Source: Rhodobacterales bacterium (GTDB lineage Bacteria; Pseudomonadota; Alphaproteobacteria; Rhodobacterales; Rhodobacteraceae). Taken from it: DNA of 34,373 nt. The stretch spans positions 1 through 34,373 of the forward strand of contig JAPLPF010000075.1 of assembly GCA_026400325.1 (NCBI GenBank), given 5' to 3'. Shown here piece after piece: positions 1 through 6,733 of this stretch. A program made the translations under genes and the position numbers. The notes under the pieces are model-generated. The model was not told where the DNA came from and did not search any database. It worked only from the letters and a program-made list of their open reading frames with translations. How positions within the stretch are numbered: the stretch's first letter is position 1; the number at the start of each line of letters is the position of its first letter.

Positions 1-675
1 GATGCCCTTCGTCCCCTCGCCCCCATCCGGCAGACGTGCCAGCACCAGATGGCATACGTTCGACACCAGGTCACTGTCGCCCCAGGTGATGTAGATCTTT
101 TGCCCGGTGATGGCATAGGTATCGTCGCCCAAAGGTTCCGCCCTCGTGCGCAGGGCCCCGACGTCCGACCCGGCCTGCGGTTCGGTCAGGTTCATCGTGC
201 CCGACCATTCGCCCGAGGTCAGCTTTGGCAGATACAGGGCCTTCAGCGTGTCGCTTGCGTGATGCTCCAGCGCCTCGATCTGGCCTTTTGTCAGGCAGGG
301 CTTGAGTTGCAGCGCCAGACATGCGCCGGACATCATGTCATCCACCCCCAGCGCCAGCGAGATCGGCAGCCCCATGCCGCCATGGTCGGGGCTTGCGGCG
401 ATGCCGACCCAGCCGCCACTGGCCAGCGCGCGATAGCCTTCGGCAAAGCCGGGAGTGGCCACAACCGCGCCGTTTTCCAGCCGTGCAGGGTGCTGATCGC
501 CTGCCCGGTTCAACGGGGCGATGATGTCGGTGGCAATGCGCCCGGCTTCGGTCAGGATCGCTTCGGCAAGATCGGGCGTGGCGGCAGCAAAGCGGGCGGT
601 GGCCGCGACCTGGGCAAAACCCACCACATGATCAAGGATGAAGCGGATGTCGCGGACCGGGGCGCGATAGGGCAT
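1..675 (-). CDS. Acyl-CoA dehydrogenase, N-terminal part (DmdC-like), cut by the window edge
   Basis: The first 225 codons are present, starting at the ATG at 675, and the frame is still open at base 1. The translation begins MPYRAPVRDIRFILDHVVGF, which I recognise as the start of the large (about 590 residue) acyl-CoA dehydrogenases of the DmdC/FadE type common in Rhodobacteraceae. The flavin-proximal motif MNLTEPQAGSDVGALRT lies near residues 160-176 and ITGQKIYITWGD near 190-201. The family oxidises acyl-CoA thioesters with FAD and passes electrons to electron-transfer flavoprotein; DmdC itself acts on 3-methylmercaptopropionyl-CoA in DMSP demethylation. The catalytic glutamate lies in the missing part, so the substrate cannot be assigned. 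It is transcribed away from sua5, with 114 bases between the two starts. Confidence 0.9.
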   Translation of the reverse strand, partial: MPYRAPVRDIRFILDHVVGFAQVAATARFAAATPDLAEAILTEAGRIATDIIAPLNRAGDQHPARLENGAVVATPGFAEGYRALASGGWVGIAASPDHGGMGLPISLALGVDDMMSGACLALQLKPCLTKGQIEALEHHASDTLKALYLPKLTSGEWSGTMNLTEPQAGSDVGALRTRAEPLGDDTYAITGQKIYITWGDSDLVSNVCHLVLARLPDGGEGTKGI

Positions 676-789
676 GGGGGTCTTCCCTTCCGAAGGCTTG
701 GCAAAGCGGGGGGTCTGTCATAAGGACTGGCCCGGCGCGGACGCTATCGCTTTCGCGCCGCCCTTCAAGCCGGACGCTACGTCAAACCG

Positions 790-1734
790 ATGACCCGCAC
801 CCTTGCCCCCGATGCCGACGGGATCGCCAAAGCCGCAAAGCTTTTGGCCAAGGGCGCGCTTGTCGCCTTCCCGACCGAGACGGTTTATGGCCTTGGCGGT
901 GACGCAAGGTCTGACCGGGCAGTTGCCGAGATCTACGCGGCCAAGGGACGGCCCAGCTTCAACCCCCTGATCGTGCATCTGCCGGACCTTGCGGCAGTCG
1001 AGGCGATTGCCGTCCTTGGCCCCAATGCGCGCAGGCTGGCGCTGGCGTTCTGGCCCGGCCCGCTGACGCTGGTCCTGCCCTTGCGCGACGGGGCGGGCAT
1101 ATCTCCGCTGGTCAGCGCAGGCTTGCCCACTGTCGCGGTCCGGGTGCCTGCGCATCCCTTGGCGCAGGCGCTGCTGGCTGCGTTCGACGGGCCGGTCGCG
1201 GCACCGTCGGCAAACCCCTCGGGGCGGGTGTCGCCGACGCGGGCAAGCCATGTGCTTGACGGACTTTCGGGCCGGATTGCCGCCGTCCTTGACGGTGGCC
1301 CCTGTGCCGTGGGGCTGGAGTCGACAATCGTGCTGGCTGACCCCACGCCCATCCTCTTGCGCCCCGGAGGTGTGCCGGTCGAGATGCTGGAAGCCGCGCT
1401 TGGGGAAAGGCTGTCCATCGGCGGCGACACGGCCAGGCCAACCGCGCCGGGCCAACTTGCGTCGCATTATGCGCCCCTGGCCGGGGTGAGGCTTGAGGCG
1501 ACGGAGGCTTTGCCGGATGAGGTTCTGGTGGGCTTTGGCCCGGTCAGAGGCGCGCTGAACCTGTCCGAAACCGGCGATCTGGTCGAGGCGGCAAGCCGCC
1601 TGTTCCAGACCCTGCGCGATGCCGACGGTCTGGCGGGTCCGGGGGGGCGGATTGCTTTCGCGCCGATCCCCGAAACCGGCCTTGGCCGCGCAATCAACGA
1701 CCGGCTGCGCCGCGCCGCAGCACCCCGGGGCTAA
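790..1734 (+). CDS. L-threonylcarbamoyladenylate synthase (Sua5/YrdC/YwlC family)
   Basis: A 314-residue protein that makes threonylcarbamoyl-AMP from threonine, bicarbonate and ATP, the first step of t6A37 modification of tRNAs reading ANN codons. The YrdC fold is clear: FPTETVYGLG near residues 27-36, KGRPSFNPL near 52-60, APSANPSGRVSPT near 137-149 and GLESTIV near 174-180. A linker and a smaller C-terminal Sua5 domain follow, with the SHYAP motif near 225. Length and the two-domain layout fit Sua5 rather than the short YrdC. The ATG at 790 leaves a complete N-terminus. The gene ends 12 bases before the end of the convergent glutathione transferase gene. Confidence 0.95.
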   Translation: MTRTLAPDADGIAKAAKLLAKGALVAFPTETVYGLGGDARSDRAVAEIYAAKGRPSFNPLIVHLPDLAAVEAIAVLGPNARRLALAFWPGPLTLVLPLRDGAGISPLVSAGLPTVAVRVPAHPLAQALLAAFDGPVAAPSANPSGRVSPTRASHVLDGLSGRIAAVLDGGPCAVGLESTIVLADPTPILLRPGGVPVEMLEAALGERLSIGGDTARPTAPGQLASHYAPLAGVRLEATEALPDEVLVGFGPVRGALNLSETGDLVEAASRLFQTLRDADGLAGPGGRIAFAPIPETGLGRAINDRLRRAAAPRG

Positions 1735-1746
1735 CGACCGGTCACG

Positions 1747-2442
1747 TCAGCCGCGCGGCGGCTGCACCAGCCCGCGCTGAACGGCAGGACGCGCGAGAAA
1801 GCGGTCCAGATAGGCAGGCACATGTTTCAGCTGATGCCAGCCAACGATATCCGCCACCTTGTAGAAGTCGCGCAGGGTGCGAAGCCAGGGGCCAATGGCG
1901 ATGTCGGCGATGGAGTATTCGCCCACGATCCAGTCCTTTCCGGTCAGCGCGCCATCCAGCACCTTCAAAAGCCGCTCGGCTTCGGCCCGGTAGCGTTCCT
2001 TGGGGCGGGGGTCGTCAATCTCTTTCCCGGCAAAGGTGTGGAAGTAGCCAAGTTGCCCGAACATCGGGCCAAGGCCGCCCATCTGGAACATCAACCACTG
2101 CACGGTTTCCCAATGCTTGCCGTCGGGCACCAGCTTGCCGGATTTTTCCGCCAGATACAGCAGGATCGCCCCGCTTTCGACCAGCGCCAACGCGGAACCC
2201 CCCGGCCCCTGCGGGTCGATGATCGCGGGGATCTTGTTGTTGGGGTTGAGGCTCAGGAAATCCGGGCTGGTCTGATCGTTCTTCGAAAAGTCGATCAGAT
2301 GTGCATCATAGGGCAGCCCCATTTCTTCCAGCGCGATGGAAACCTTGACGCCGTTCGGGGTGGGCAGGGAATACAGCTGGATCGCCGCCGGATTGCGCGG
2401 CGGCCAGCGACGGGTTATCGGAAAATCGCCAAGATGTGACAA
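1747..2442 (-). CDS. Glutathione S-transferase, YghU/YfcG-like
   Basis: A 231-residue protein with an N-terminal thioredoxin-like domain (IQLYSLPTPNGVKVSIALEE near residues 21-40, ending in a VESGAILLYLAEKSG segment that binds the glutathione gamma-glutamyl group) and an all-helical C-terminal domain. QMGGLGPMFGQLGYFH near 120-135 is characteristic of the nu-class YghU/YfcG group, which in E. coli has disulfide-bond reductase and organic-peroxidase activity. The start is a TTG at 2442: no in-frame ATG is nearby, an AAGGAG sits six bases upstream, and the resulting N-terminus (SHLGDFPITRRWP) matches what I recall for homologs. It is divergent from mscL. The natural substrate cannot be read from the sequence. 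Confidence 0.9.
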   Translation of the reverse strand: MSHLGDFPITRRWPPRNPAAIQLYSLPTPNGVKVSIALEEMGLPYDAHLIDFSKNDQTSPDFLSLNPNNKIPAIIDPQGPGGSALALVESGAILLYLAEKSGKLVPDGKHWETVQWLMFQMGGLGPMFGQLGYFHTFAGKEIDDPRPKERYRAEAERLLKVLDGALTGKDWIVGEYSIADIAIGPWLRTLRDFYKVADIVGWHQLKHVPAYLDRFLARPAVQRGLVQPPRG

Positions 2443-2590
2443 GGCAGGCTCCTTTCTGGGGCAACCAACAGCTTAGGCCAATTTTCCGGGTTCGGAAGCC
2501 TGTTAACCTGTGCGATAGTTCGGTCGGGCCTGTGCGCCTTTGCAACCACAATGCCCGCCGGAGCGGTGGGTAGATCAAGGGAACTGCGGA

Positions 2591-2962
2591 ATGCTTAACG
2601 AATTCAAGACATTCATTGCGCGTGGCAACGTGCTTGACCTTGCGGTCGGCGTCGTGATCGGCGCGGCCTTCACCGCGATCGTGACCTCTCTGGTCGGTGA
2701 TCTGATCACGCCACTGATCGGCCTGCTGATGGGCGGGGTCGATTTCAGCGCGCTCAGCTTCGGGGTGGCCGATGCGCAGTTCATGTATGGCAACTTCATC
2801 AACGCGATCATCAAGTTCCTGATCGTGGCCTGGGTGGTGTTCCTGATCGTCAAGGCCGTGAACAAGGCCCTGCCAAAGAAGGAAGAGCCGGCCGCAGCCC
2901 CGGCCGGTCCGACGGACAACGATCTGCTGAAGGACATCCTGGCCGAGTTGCAGAAACGCTAG
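2591..2962 (+). CDS. mscL: Large-conductance mechanosensitive channel MscL
   Basis: A 123-residue inner-membrane protein, close to the usual 120-140. It starts [20 protein letters not shown]: the amphipathic N-terminal helix followed directly by pore-lining TM1 ([15 protein letters not shown], roughly residues 17-31). TM2 is near residues 70-90 ([21 protein letters not shown]), followed by a charged, proline/alanine-rich linker and a short C-terminal helix ([15 protein letters not shown]) that forms the cytoplasmic bundle. MscL opens under membrane tension to release solutes on osmotic downshock. I use the ATG at 2591; longer in-frame starts only add non-homologous residues. A GC-rich hairpin follows the stop. 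Confidence 0.97.
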   Translation: MLNEFKTFIARGNVLDLAVGVVIGAAFTAIVTSLVGDLITPLIGLLMGGVDFSALSFGVADAQFMYGNFINAIIKFLIVAWVVFLIVKAVNKALPKKEEPAAAPAGPTDNDLLKDILAELQKR

Positions 2963-2970
2963 GCCCGCGT

Positions 2971-2985
2971 GCCCGGCTGCCGGGC
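2971..2985. terminator. GC-rich hairpin between convergent mscL and the Gfo/Idh gene
   Basis: A perfect 7-base inverted repeat, GCCCGGC and GCCGGGC, separated by one base, lies in the 43-base gap between the two convergent stops. It has no clear T-tract on either strand, so it is only a possible bidirectional transcription stop. Confidence 0.4.
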
Positions 2986-3005
2986 AAGGCCCTTGTCGGG
3001 CTCGC

Positions 3006-3905
3006 TCAGGGCTGGTCCAGTCCGGCCATGGCCCGGATCTCGGCAATCCGGCGCACGACCAGGGCAGCCTCCGAGGCCGTGCTTTTCGGGGGCGGCCCAC
3101 CGCGCAGATGGTCAACAAAGCAGCGCAACTCGGCAAGCAAGGGCATGCCGCTGGCGATGGGCAGGCGTTTCTCGGGCTGGTCATGGCGGCGCAGAAGAAC
3201 CACGTCATCATAACTGCCGCCAAACTGGGCCGAGCCCTCGGTTCCGATCACCACAACCGATCTGCGGTTGATCGGGTGGCAGCTTGAGATTTCGATTCCG
3301 ACCCGGGGACCCGTGTCATCCTGCAGGAAGGCCGAGATTTCACGGTTGCGGCCAAAGGTGGCGACGCCGGTCGCAAAGCGAAGCCTGGGCAGAAATCCCA
3401 GAATTTCCAGAGCGATGGAAAGATCGTGCGGCAAGAGAACCCAGGCGGCATCGACGTCATCGTGTCTGTTTTCCCAGTCCAACCGCCAGCTTTGCACCTG
3501 CAAGACAGTTCCCAGGGCGCCGGACCTGGCAAGCTCTGCCAGTTGCAGCACCCCGCCGTGATACCGCCACTTGTCCATGGCAAAGACGCGCTCGCCGGCG
3601 CGGGCCACAATCCGGTCCGCCGCAGCGGGATCATTGGTCATGGGCTTTTCGGTGAAGATCGGGCGTCCGGTCGGGATCAACGCTTCAATCACTTCTGCAT
3701 GGATCGTGGTCGGTGTCGCCACGACATACCCGTCCAGCAGTGGCAGGTCTGCGACCGAGACGTGGACGCTGGACGCGCCCAGCCCAAGTGCCGTCGCCCG
3801 GCTTTGCGGGCTGGGCGAGGCAACGGCGACCTTGGCACCCAGGGTGATCAGGTCCCGCAGGATAAGCCTTCCCCACGAACCGCAGCCGACCAGGCCGATC
3901 CGCAT
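3006..3905 (-). CDS. Gfo/Idh/MocA-family NAD(P)-dependent sugar dehydrogenase
   Basis: A 299-residue oxidoreductase. The N-terminal Rossmann motif MRIGLVGCGSWGRLILRDL is at residues 1-19, and the family's EKP motif (IFTEKPM), whose lysine is catalytic, is near residue 90. The C-terminal half (HDLSIALEILGF and following) is the alpha/beta substrate domain. Such enzymes oxidise or reduce a hydroxyl or keto group of a sugar or nucleotide sugar. I take the ATG at 3905 because it starts exactly at the Rossmann strand and overlaps the TGA of the upstream cupin gene by one base (TGATG), implying translational coupling. Paired with an RmlC-like cupin, it probably acts on a nucleotide-linked deoxy or amino sugar; the actual substrate is unknown. 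Confidence 0.88.
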   Translation of the reverse strand: MRIGLVGCGSWGRLILRDLITLGAKVAVASPSPQSRATALGLGASSVHVSVADLPLLDGYVVATPTTIHAEVIEALIPTGRPIFTEKPMTNDPAAADRIVARAGERVFAMDKWRYHGGVLQLAELARSGALGTVLQVQSWRLDWENRHDDVDAAWVLLPHDLSIALEILGFLPRLRFATGVATFGRNREISAFLQDDTGPRVGIEISSCHPINRRSVVVIGTEGSAQFGGSYDDVVLLRRHDQPEKRLPIASGMPLLAELRCFVDHLRGGPPPKSTASEAALVVRRIAEIRAMAGLDQP

Positions 3906-4444
3906 CACGCCCCTCCCTGTGTCGCAATCCAGGCAGCGCGCATGCCGGCGTAGTCGTATGCAGGGCTGGCATCGCGCTGCGAAAGGATCGGCGTCTCCGT
4001 CGGCCAATCAAGGCCAAGCGCCGGGTCGTCAAATCGGCATCCCAGTTCTTCGCTCATGCTCCAGCCCGTGCTCAGGCCGTAGACATAGCTGGCCGGTTCG
4101 GAAAACCAGAAGCCATGGCAGACCCCCTTAGGAATGTAGACCGTGGTGGGATCGTCGCCGCTCAGCGTCAAAAGCCGGCTTTTCCGCCTTGCCGGGTCGT
4201 CGGGCCGCAGGTCATGCAATCCCAACACAAGGGTCCCGGACAAGACGAACAGGTAGTCGCTGTGCGACGGATGGACATGGACCCCGCGCAGGACGTTCCC
4301 GCGACTCTGGACAAGGTTCCACTGCAGGAAGGCGCCGACAGGCGTCCACTCGGCCCGGAACAGTTCGGAAAGGCTGCCCCTCGCATCGGAATGCTGGACG
4401 AGACGGCGCTGGATGACACCCTCGGGCAAGTCGCTTTCGTGCAT
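3905..4444 (-). CDS. RmlC/WxcM-like cupin, dTDP-4-keto-6-deoxy-sugar 3,5-epimerase family
   Basis: A 179-residue single-domain cupin. The segment RGNVLRGVHVHPSHSDYLF resembles the RmlC core (RGLH followed by a histidine pair), and SGTLVLGLHDLR and TTVYIPKGVCHGFW are the later cupin strands. The family epimerises, isomerises or binds dTDP-4-keto-6-deoxyhexoses. The start is uncertain: I prefer the ATG at 4444 (MHESDLPEGVIQRR) on length; an in-frame ATG at 4516 would add 24 residues without recognisable homology, and neither has a strong ribosome-binding site. The stop overlaps the start of the Gfo/Idh gene by one base. No rmlA, rmlB or glycosyltransferase gene lies nearby, so the exact reaction is inferred only at family level. 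Confidence 0.78.
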   Translation of the reverse strand: MHESDLPEGVIQRRLVQHSDARGSLSELFRAEWTPVGAFLQWNLVQSRGNVLRGVHVHPSHSDYLFVLSGTLVLGLHDLRPDDPARRKSRLLTLSGDDPTTVYIPKGVCHGFWFSEPASYVYGLSTGWSMSEELGCRFDDPALGLDWPTETPILSQRDASPAYDYAGMRAAWIATQGGA

Positions 4445-4595
4445 CGAACACTCGCTGGGCGGGGGCAGCACGCCTGTGCCGTCGCCCGGAAGGATTTCAC
4501 GACGACTGGATCGCATTATTGCCAGGTTGGCAAGGCAATCCGGCGGCGGCAGGCTGCCGTGTCAAACGGATGGGGCAGGGCCGCCCACCCGTTCG

Positions 4596-5167
4596 CTAGG
4601 CCGGCCGCCGAGCTGGCTGGCGCAAGTACCAATACCACAACCGATAGGCCCACAGCCCGACCAGCGGGCCGAAATGGACGGCGGCCGGGGGCCAACTGCC
4701 CCAGTTGTGCAGGGCCGCCCAGTGGATCAGCACCAGCACCGCCGCTGGATATGCCATGCGCTGCAGTGTTTTCCATCCCGTGTGCAGCCAGCGTTGCGAT
4801 GCGTTGTTCGATGTGATCGCCAGCGGCACGAAGATCAGCATGGCCAGCCAACCCGTCCAGATTTCGGTCCGGGGCAGGGCCTCGACGATGCGGTCCAGCG
4901 TGCCGCGGTCGATGACATAGACCAACGTGTGCAGCGGCGATGATGGACCAGCCAGCGCGGCCAGCTTTGGCCCTTGAACAAAAGCATCAGACCCGAGGCC
5001 ATCATGCCCACGATCATGAACCGCGCCGCCCATTCCCCCGAGGGGTGCAGAAGGCGGTGAAACGCCTGCGTATCGTCACCCAGCAAGGGCGCAATCATCG
5101 TCAAGGCTGGCAGGGAAAGGACAACCCACAAGACAATGGTCGAGGGCTTGTAACCAAAAAGAGTCAT
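4596..5167 (-). pseudogene. Ferric-reductase-like (MsrQ/YedZ-type) membrane heme protein, broken by a small deletion and frameshift
   Basis: Two minus-strand frames together encode one protein. The first starts at the ATG at 5167 (MTLFGYKPSTIVLWVVLSLP), holds two membrane helices and runs to WPRWLVHHRR, then leaves homology near 4931-4940. The other frame continues at once with LHTLVYVIDRGTLDRIVE and runs through further helices with histidines (LIHWAALH) to the stop at 4596. The family forms a b-heme membrane domain, as in MsrQ, which feeds electrons to the periplasmic methionine-sulfoxide reductase MsrP. From memory of relatives, about 11 residues (an ALGxxAFxYA segment) should lie between HRR and LHT, so roughly 34 bases appear lost, not just one. 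No msrP gene is adjacent. A chimeric or faulty assembly is the alternative. Confidence 0.75.
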
Positions 5168-5195
5168 GTGGCACCTGTACTTGGTGCCGATGATA

Positions 5196-5228
5196 CGCCG
5201 TCACAGCCCGGTTCCGTCGCCGTCACAG
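5196..5228. promoter_or_regulatory. Two exact 11-base direct repeats in the promoter of the ferric-reductase-like gene
   Basis: CGCCGTCACAG occurs at 5196-5206 and again at 5218-5228, 22 bases apart start to start, which is about two helical turns. On the minus strand this reads CTGTGACGGCG, an 11-base spacer, CTGTGACGGCG, and then directly TATCAT (5195-5190), a plausible -10 element ahead of the ATG at 5167. The layout resembles binding sites of OmpR-type response regulators, which bind same-face direct repeats. The regulator is unknown. Confidence 0.45.
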
Positions 5229-5354
5229 GATCTTTTTTGGCTCGATAAGGTCGAAATCCCGCCGCCGCGCACCGGGCCGTCCGTTATGCGGAAAGGCCTT
5301 ACGTCCTGCGGTGCGGTGGTCGCCCCGCCGTTCTGCACGGCAGGGCCGGTAACG

Positions 5355-6473
5355 TCAAAGGCTCAAAGCCTCGACGCCCGAGATCGTCGGCAACCCCAGC
5401 GCCACGCCGACAGCTTCATAAGTCAGCTTGCCCGCATGGACGTTCAGGCCTGCCAGCAGGTGCTTGTCCTCGGCGCAGGCGCGTTTCCAGCCCTTGTCGG
5501 CCAGGGCCAGCATGAAGGGCATCGTCGCATTGCCAAGGGCAAGGGTCGAGGTCCGCGCCACCGCCCCCGGCATGTTGGCCACACAGTAATGCATGATCCC
5601 GTCCACGTCATAGATCGGGTCCTGGTGGGTGGTGGCTTTCGAGGTCTCGAAACAGCCACCCTGGTCGATGGCAACGTCAACCAGTGCCGCCCCCGGCTTC
5701 AGCTCTTTCAGCTGGGCCTTCGAGATCAGCTTGGGCGCAGCGGCTCCGGGGATCAGAACCGCACCGATGATCAGGTCAGCCTCCCGCGCAAGGGTTATGG
5801 TGTTGCCGGCGCTGGCATAGGCGTTCTTGAACTGCCCGCCAAACACATCATCCAGATAGCGCAGCCGGTTGATCGACCGGTCGATCACGGTGACATCCGC
5901 GCCCATCCCGGCCGCGATCTTGGCGGCATGGGTGCCGACGACACCGCCGCCGATGACAAGAACCTTGGCCGGCAGCACGCCGGGCACGCCGCCCAGCAGG
6001 ACGCCACGTCCGCCGTTGGCCTTTTGCAGGGTCCAGGCCCCGACCTGCGGGGCCAGACGGCCGGCAACCTCGGACATCGGGGCCAAGAGGGGCAGGCCGC
6101 CCCGGTCATCGGTCACGGTCTCATAGGCGATGCAGGTGGCACCGGATTTCAGAAGGTCCTTGGTCTGCGCCGGATCGGGCGCAAGGTGCAGGTAGGTGAA
6201 CAGCAGCTGCCCTTCGCGCAGACGCTTGCGCTCCACCGGCTGCGGTTCCTTGACCTTGACGATCATGTCGGACTTTTCGAACACCTCTTCGGCGGTATCG
6301 ACGATCTTCGCCCCGGCGGCCTTGTAGTCGGCATCCGAGAAGCCCGCGCCAAGGCCGGCGCCTTTCTCGATCATCACCTTGTGGCCGTGGGCCACCGCCT
6401 CACGCGCGGCGTCGGGCGTCATGCCGACACGAAACTCTTGCGGCTTGATCTCTTTCGGGCATCCGATCTTCAT
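5355..6473 (-). CDS. ald: Alanine dehydrogenase
   Basis: A 372-residue enzyme, the family's normal length, that interconverts L-alanine and pyruvate plus ammonium with NAD. Visible motifs: MKIGCPKEIKPQEFRVGMTP at the N-terminus, MIVKVKEPQ with the pyruvate-binding lysine near residue 74, LLFTYLHLAPD with the catalytic histidine near 95, and the NAD-binding KVLVIGGGVVGTHAAKIAAG near 165-185. Near the C-terminus, AVARTSTLALGNATMPF is also typical. The ATG at 6473 is preceded by GGGAGGGACAC; upstream in-frame starts add unrelated residues. An Lrp/AsnC regulator lies nearby (8727), as is common for ald, but here it is separated from ald by the PhoX-family gene. Confidence 0.96.
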   Translation of the reverse strand: MKIGCPKEIKPQEFRVGMTPDAAREAVAHGHKVMIEKGAGLGAGFSDADYKAAGAKIVDTAEEVFEKSDMIVKVKEPQPVERKRLREGQLLFTYLHLAPDPAQTKDLLKSGATCIAYETVTDDRGGLPLLAPMSEVAGRLAPQVGAWTLQKANGGRGVLLGGVPGVLPAKVLVIGGGVVGTHAAKIAAGMGADVTVIDRSINRLRYLDDVFGGQFKNAYASAGNTITLAREADLIIGAVLIPGAAAPKLISKAQLKELKPGAALVDVAIDQGGCFETSKATTHQDPIYDVDGIMHYCVANMPGAVARTSTLALGNATMPFMLALADKGWKRACAEDKHLLAGLNVHAGKLTYEAVGVALGLPTISGVEALSL

Positions 6474-6597
6474 GTGTCCCTCCCCCGGGAGCAGGTCTGC
6501 TACCACATCAATTTCGTCCCGTTTCCCTGGCAATGCTTTGAATTCTGGATGGCAAGAGGCCCATTTCGTCGCGACTTCTTCGATAGAATCGCACTTA

Positions 6598-6616
6598 GGC
6601 AGAACAATCTTGCGCC
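6598..6616. promoter_or_regulatory. Imperfect A/T-centred dyad between ald and the PhoX-family gene
   Basis: The 19 bases at 6598-6616 fit the symmetric pattern GGCnnAAnAnTnTTnnGCC, with an A/T-rich centre like many Lrp/AsnC-family sites. It lies 125 bases upstream of the ald start and 118 bases upstream of the PhoX-family start, in the 260-base divergent intergenic region. Assigning it to the Lrp-type protein at 8727 is inference. Confidence 0.25.
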
Positions 6617-6733
6617 AAGGGAACTGATGGCGCGCGGCTGTGTCATCATCCTTGGCACGAAATGTCGCGCGTTCGTTGAATGACTGTCACCTCGAAACGG
6701 CAGACTGATCACTTCAAGCCAGGGAGATTGACC

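Noticed and set aside
2306-3223. A 305-codon minus-strand frame spanning GST, mscL and the Gfo/Idh end
   Set aside because: Out-of-frame or antisense to three recognised genes.
5166-6683. A 505-codon plus-strand frame opposite ald
   Set aside because: Antisense shadow of alanine dehydrogenase; no homology recognised.
6620-6733. Possible Pho box upstream of the PhoX-family gene
   Set aside because: CTGTCAC at 6684-6690 and GTGTCAT near 6640 each lack a second half-site at the required 11-base spacing.
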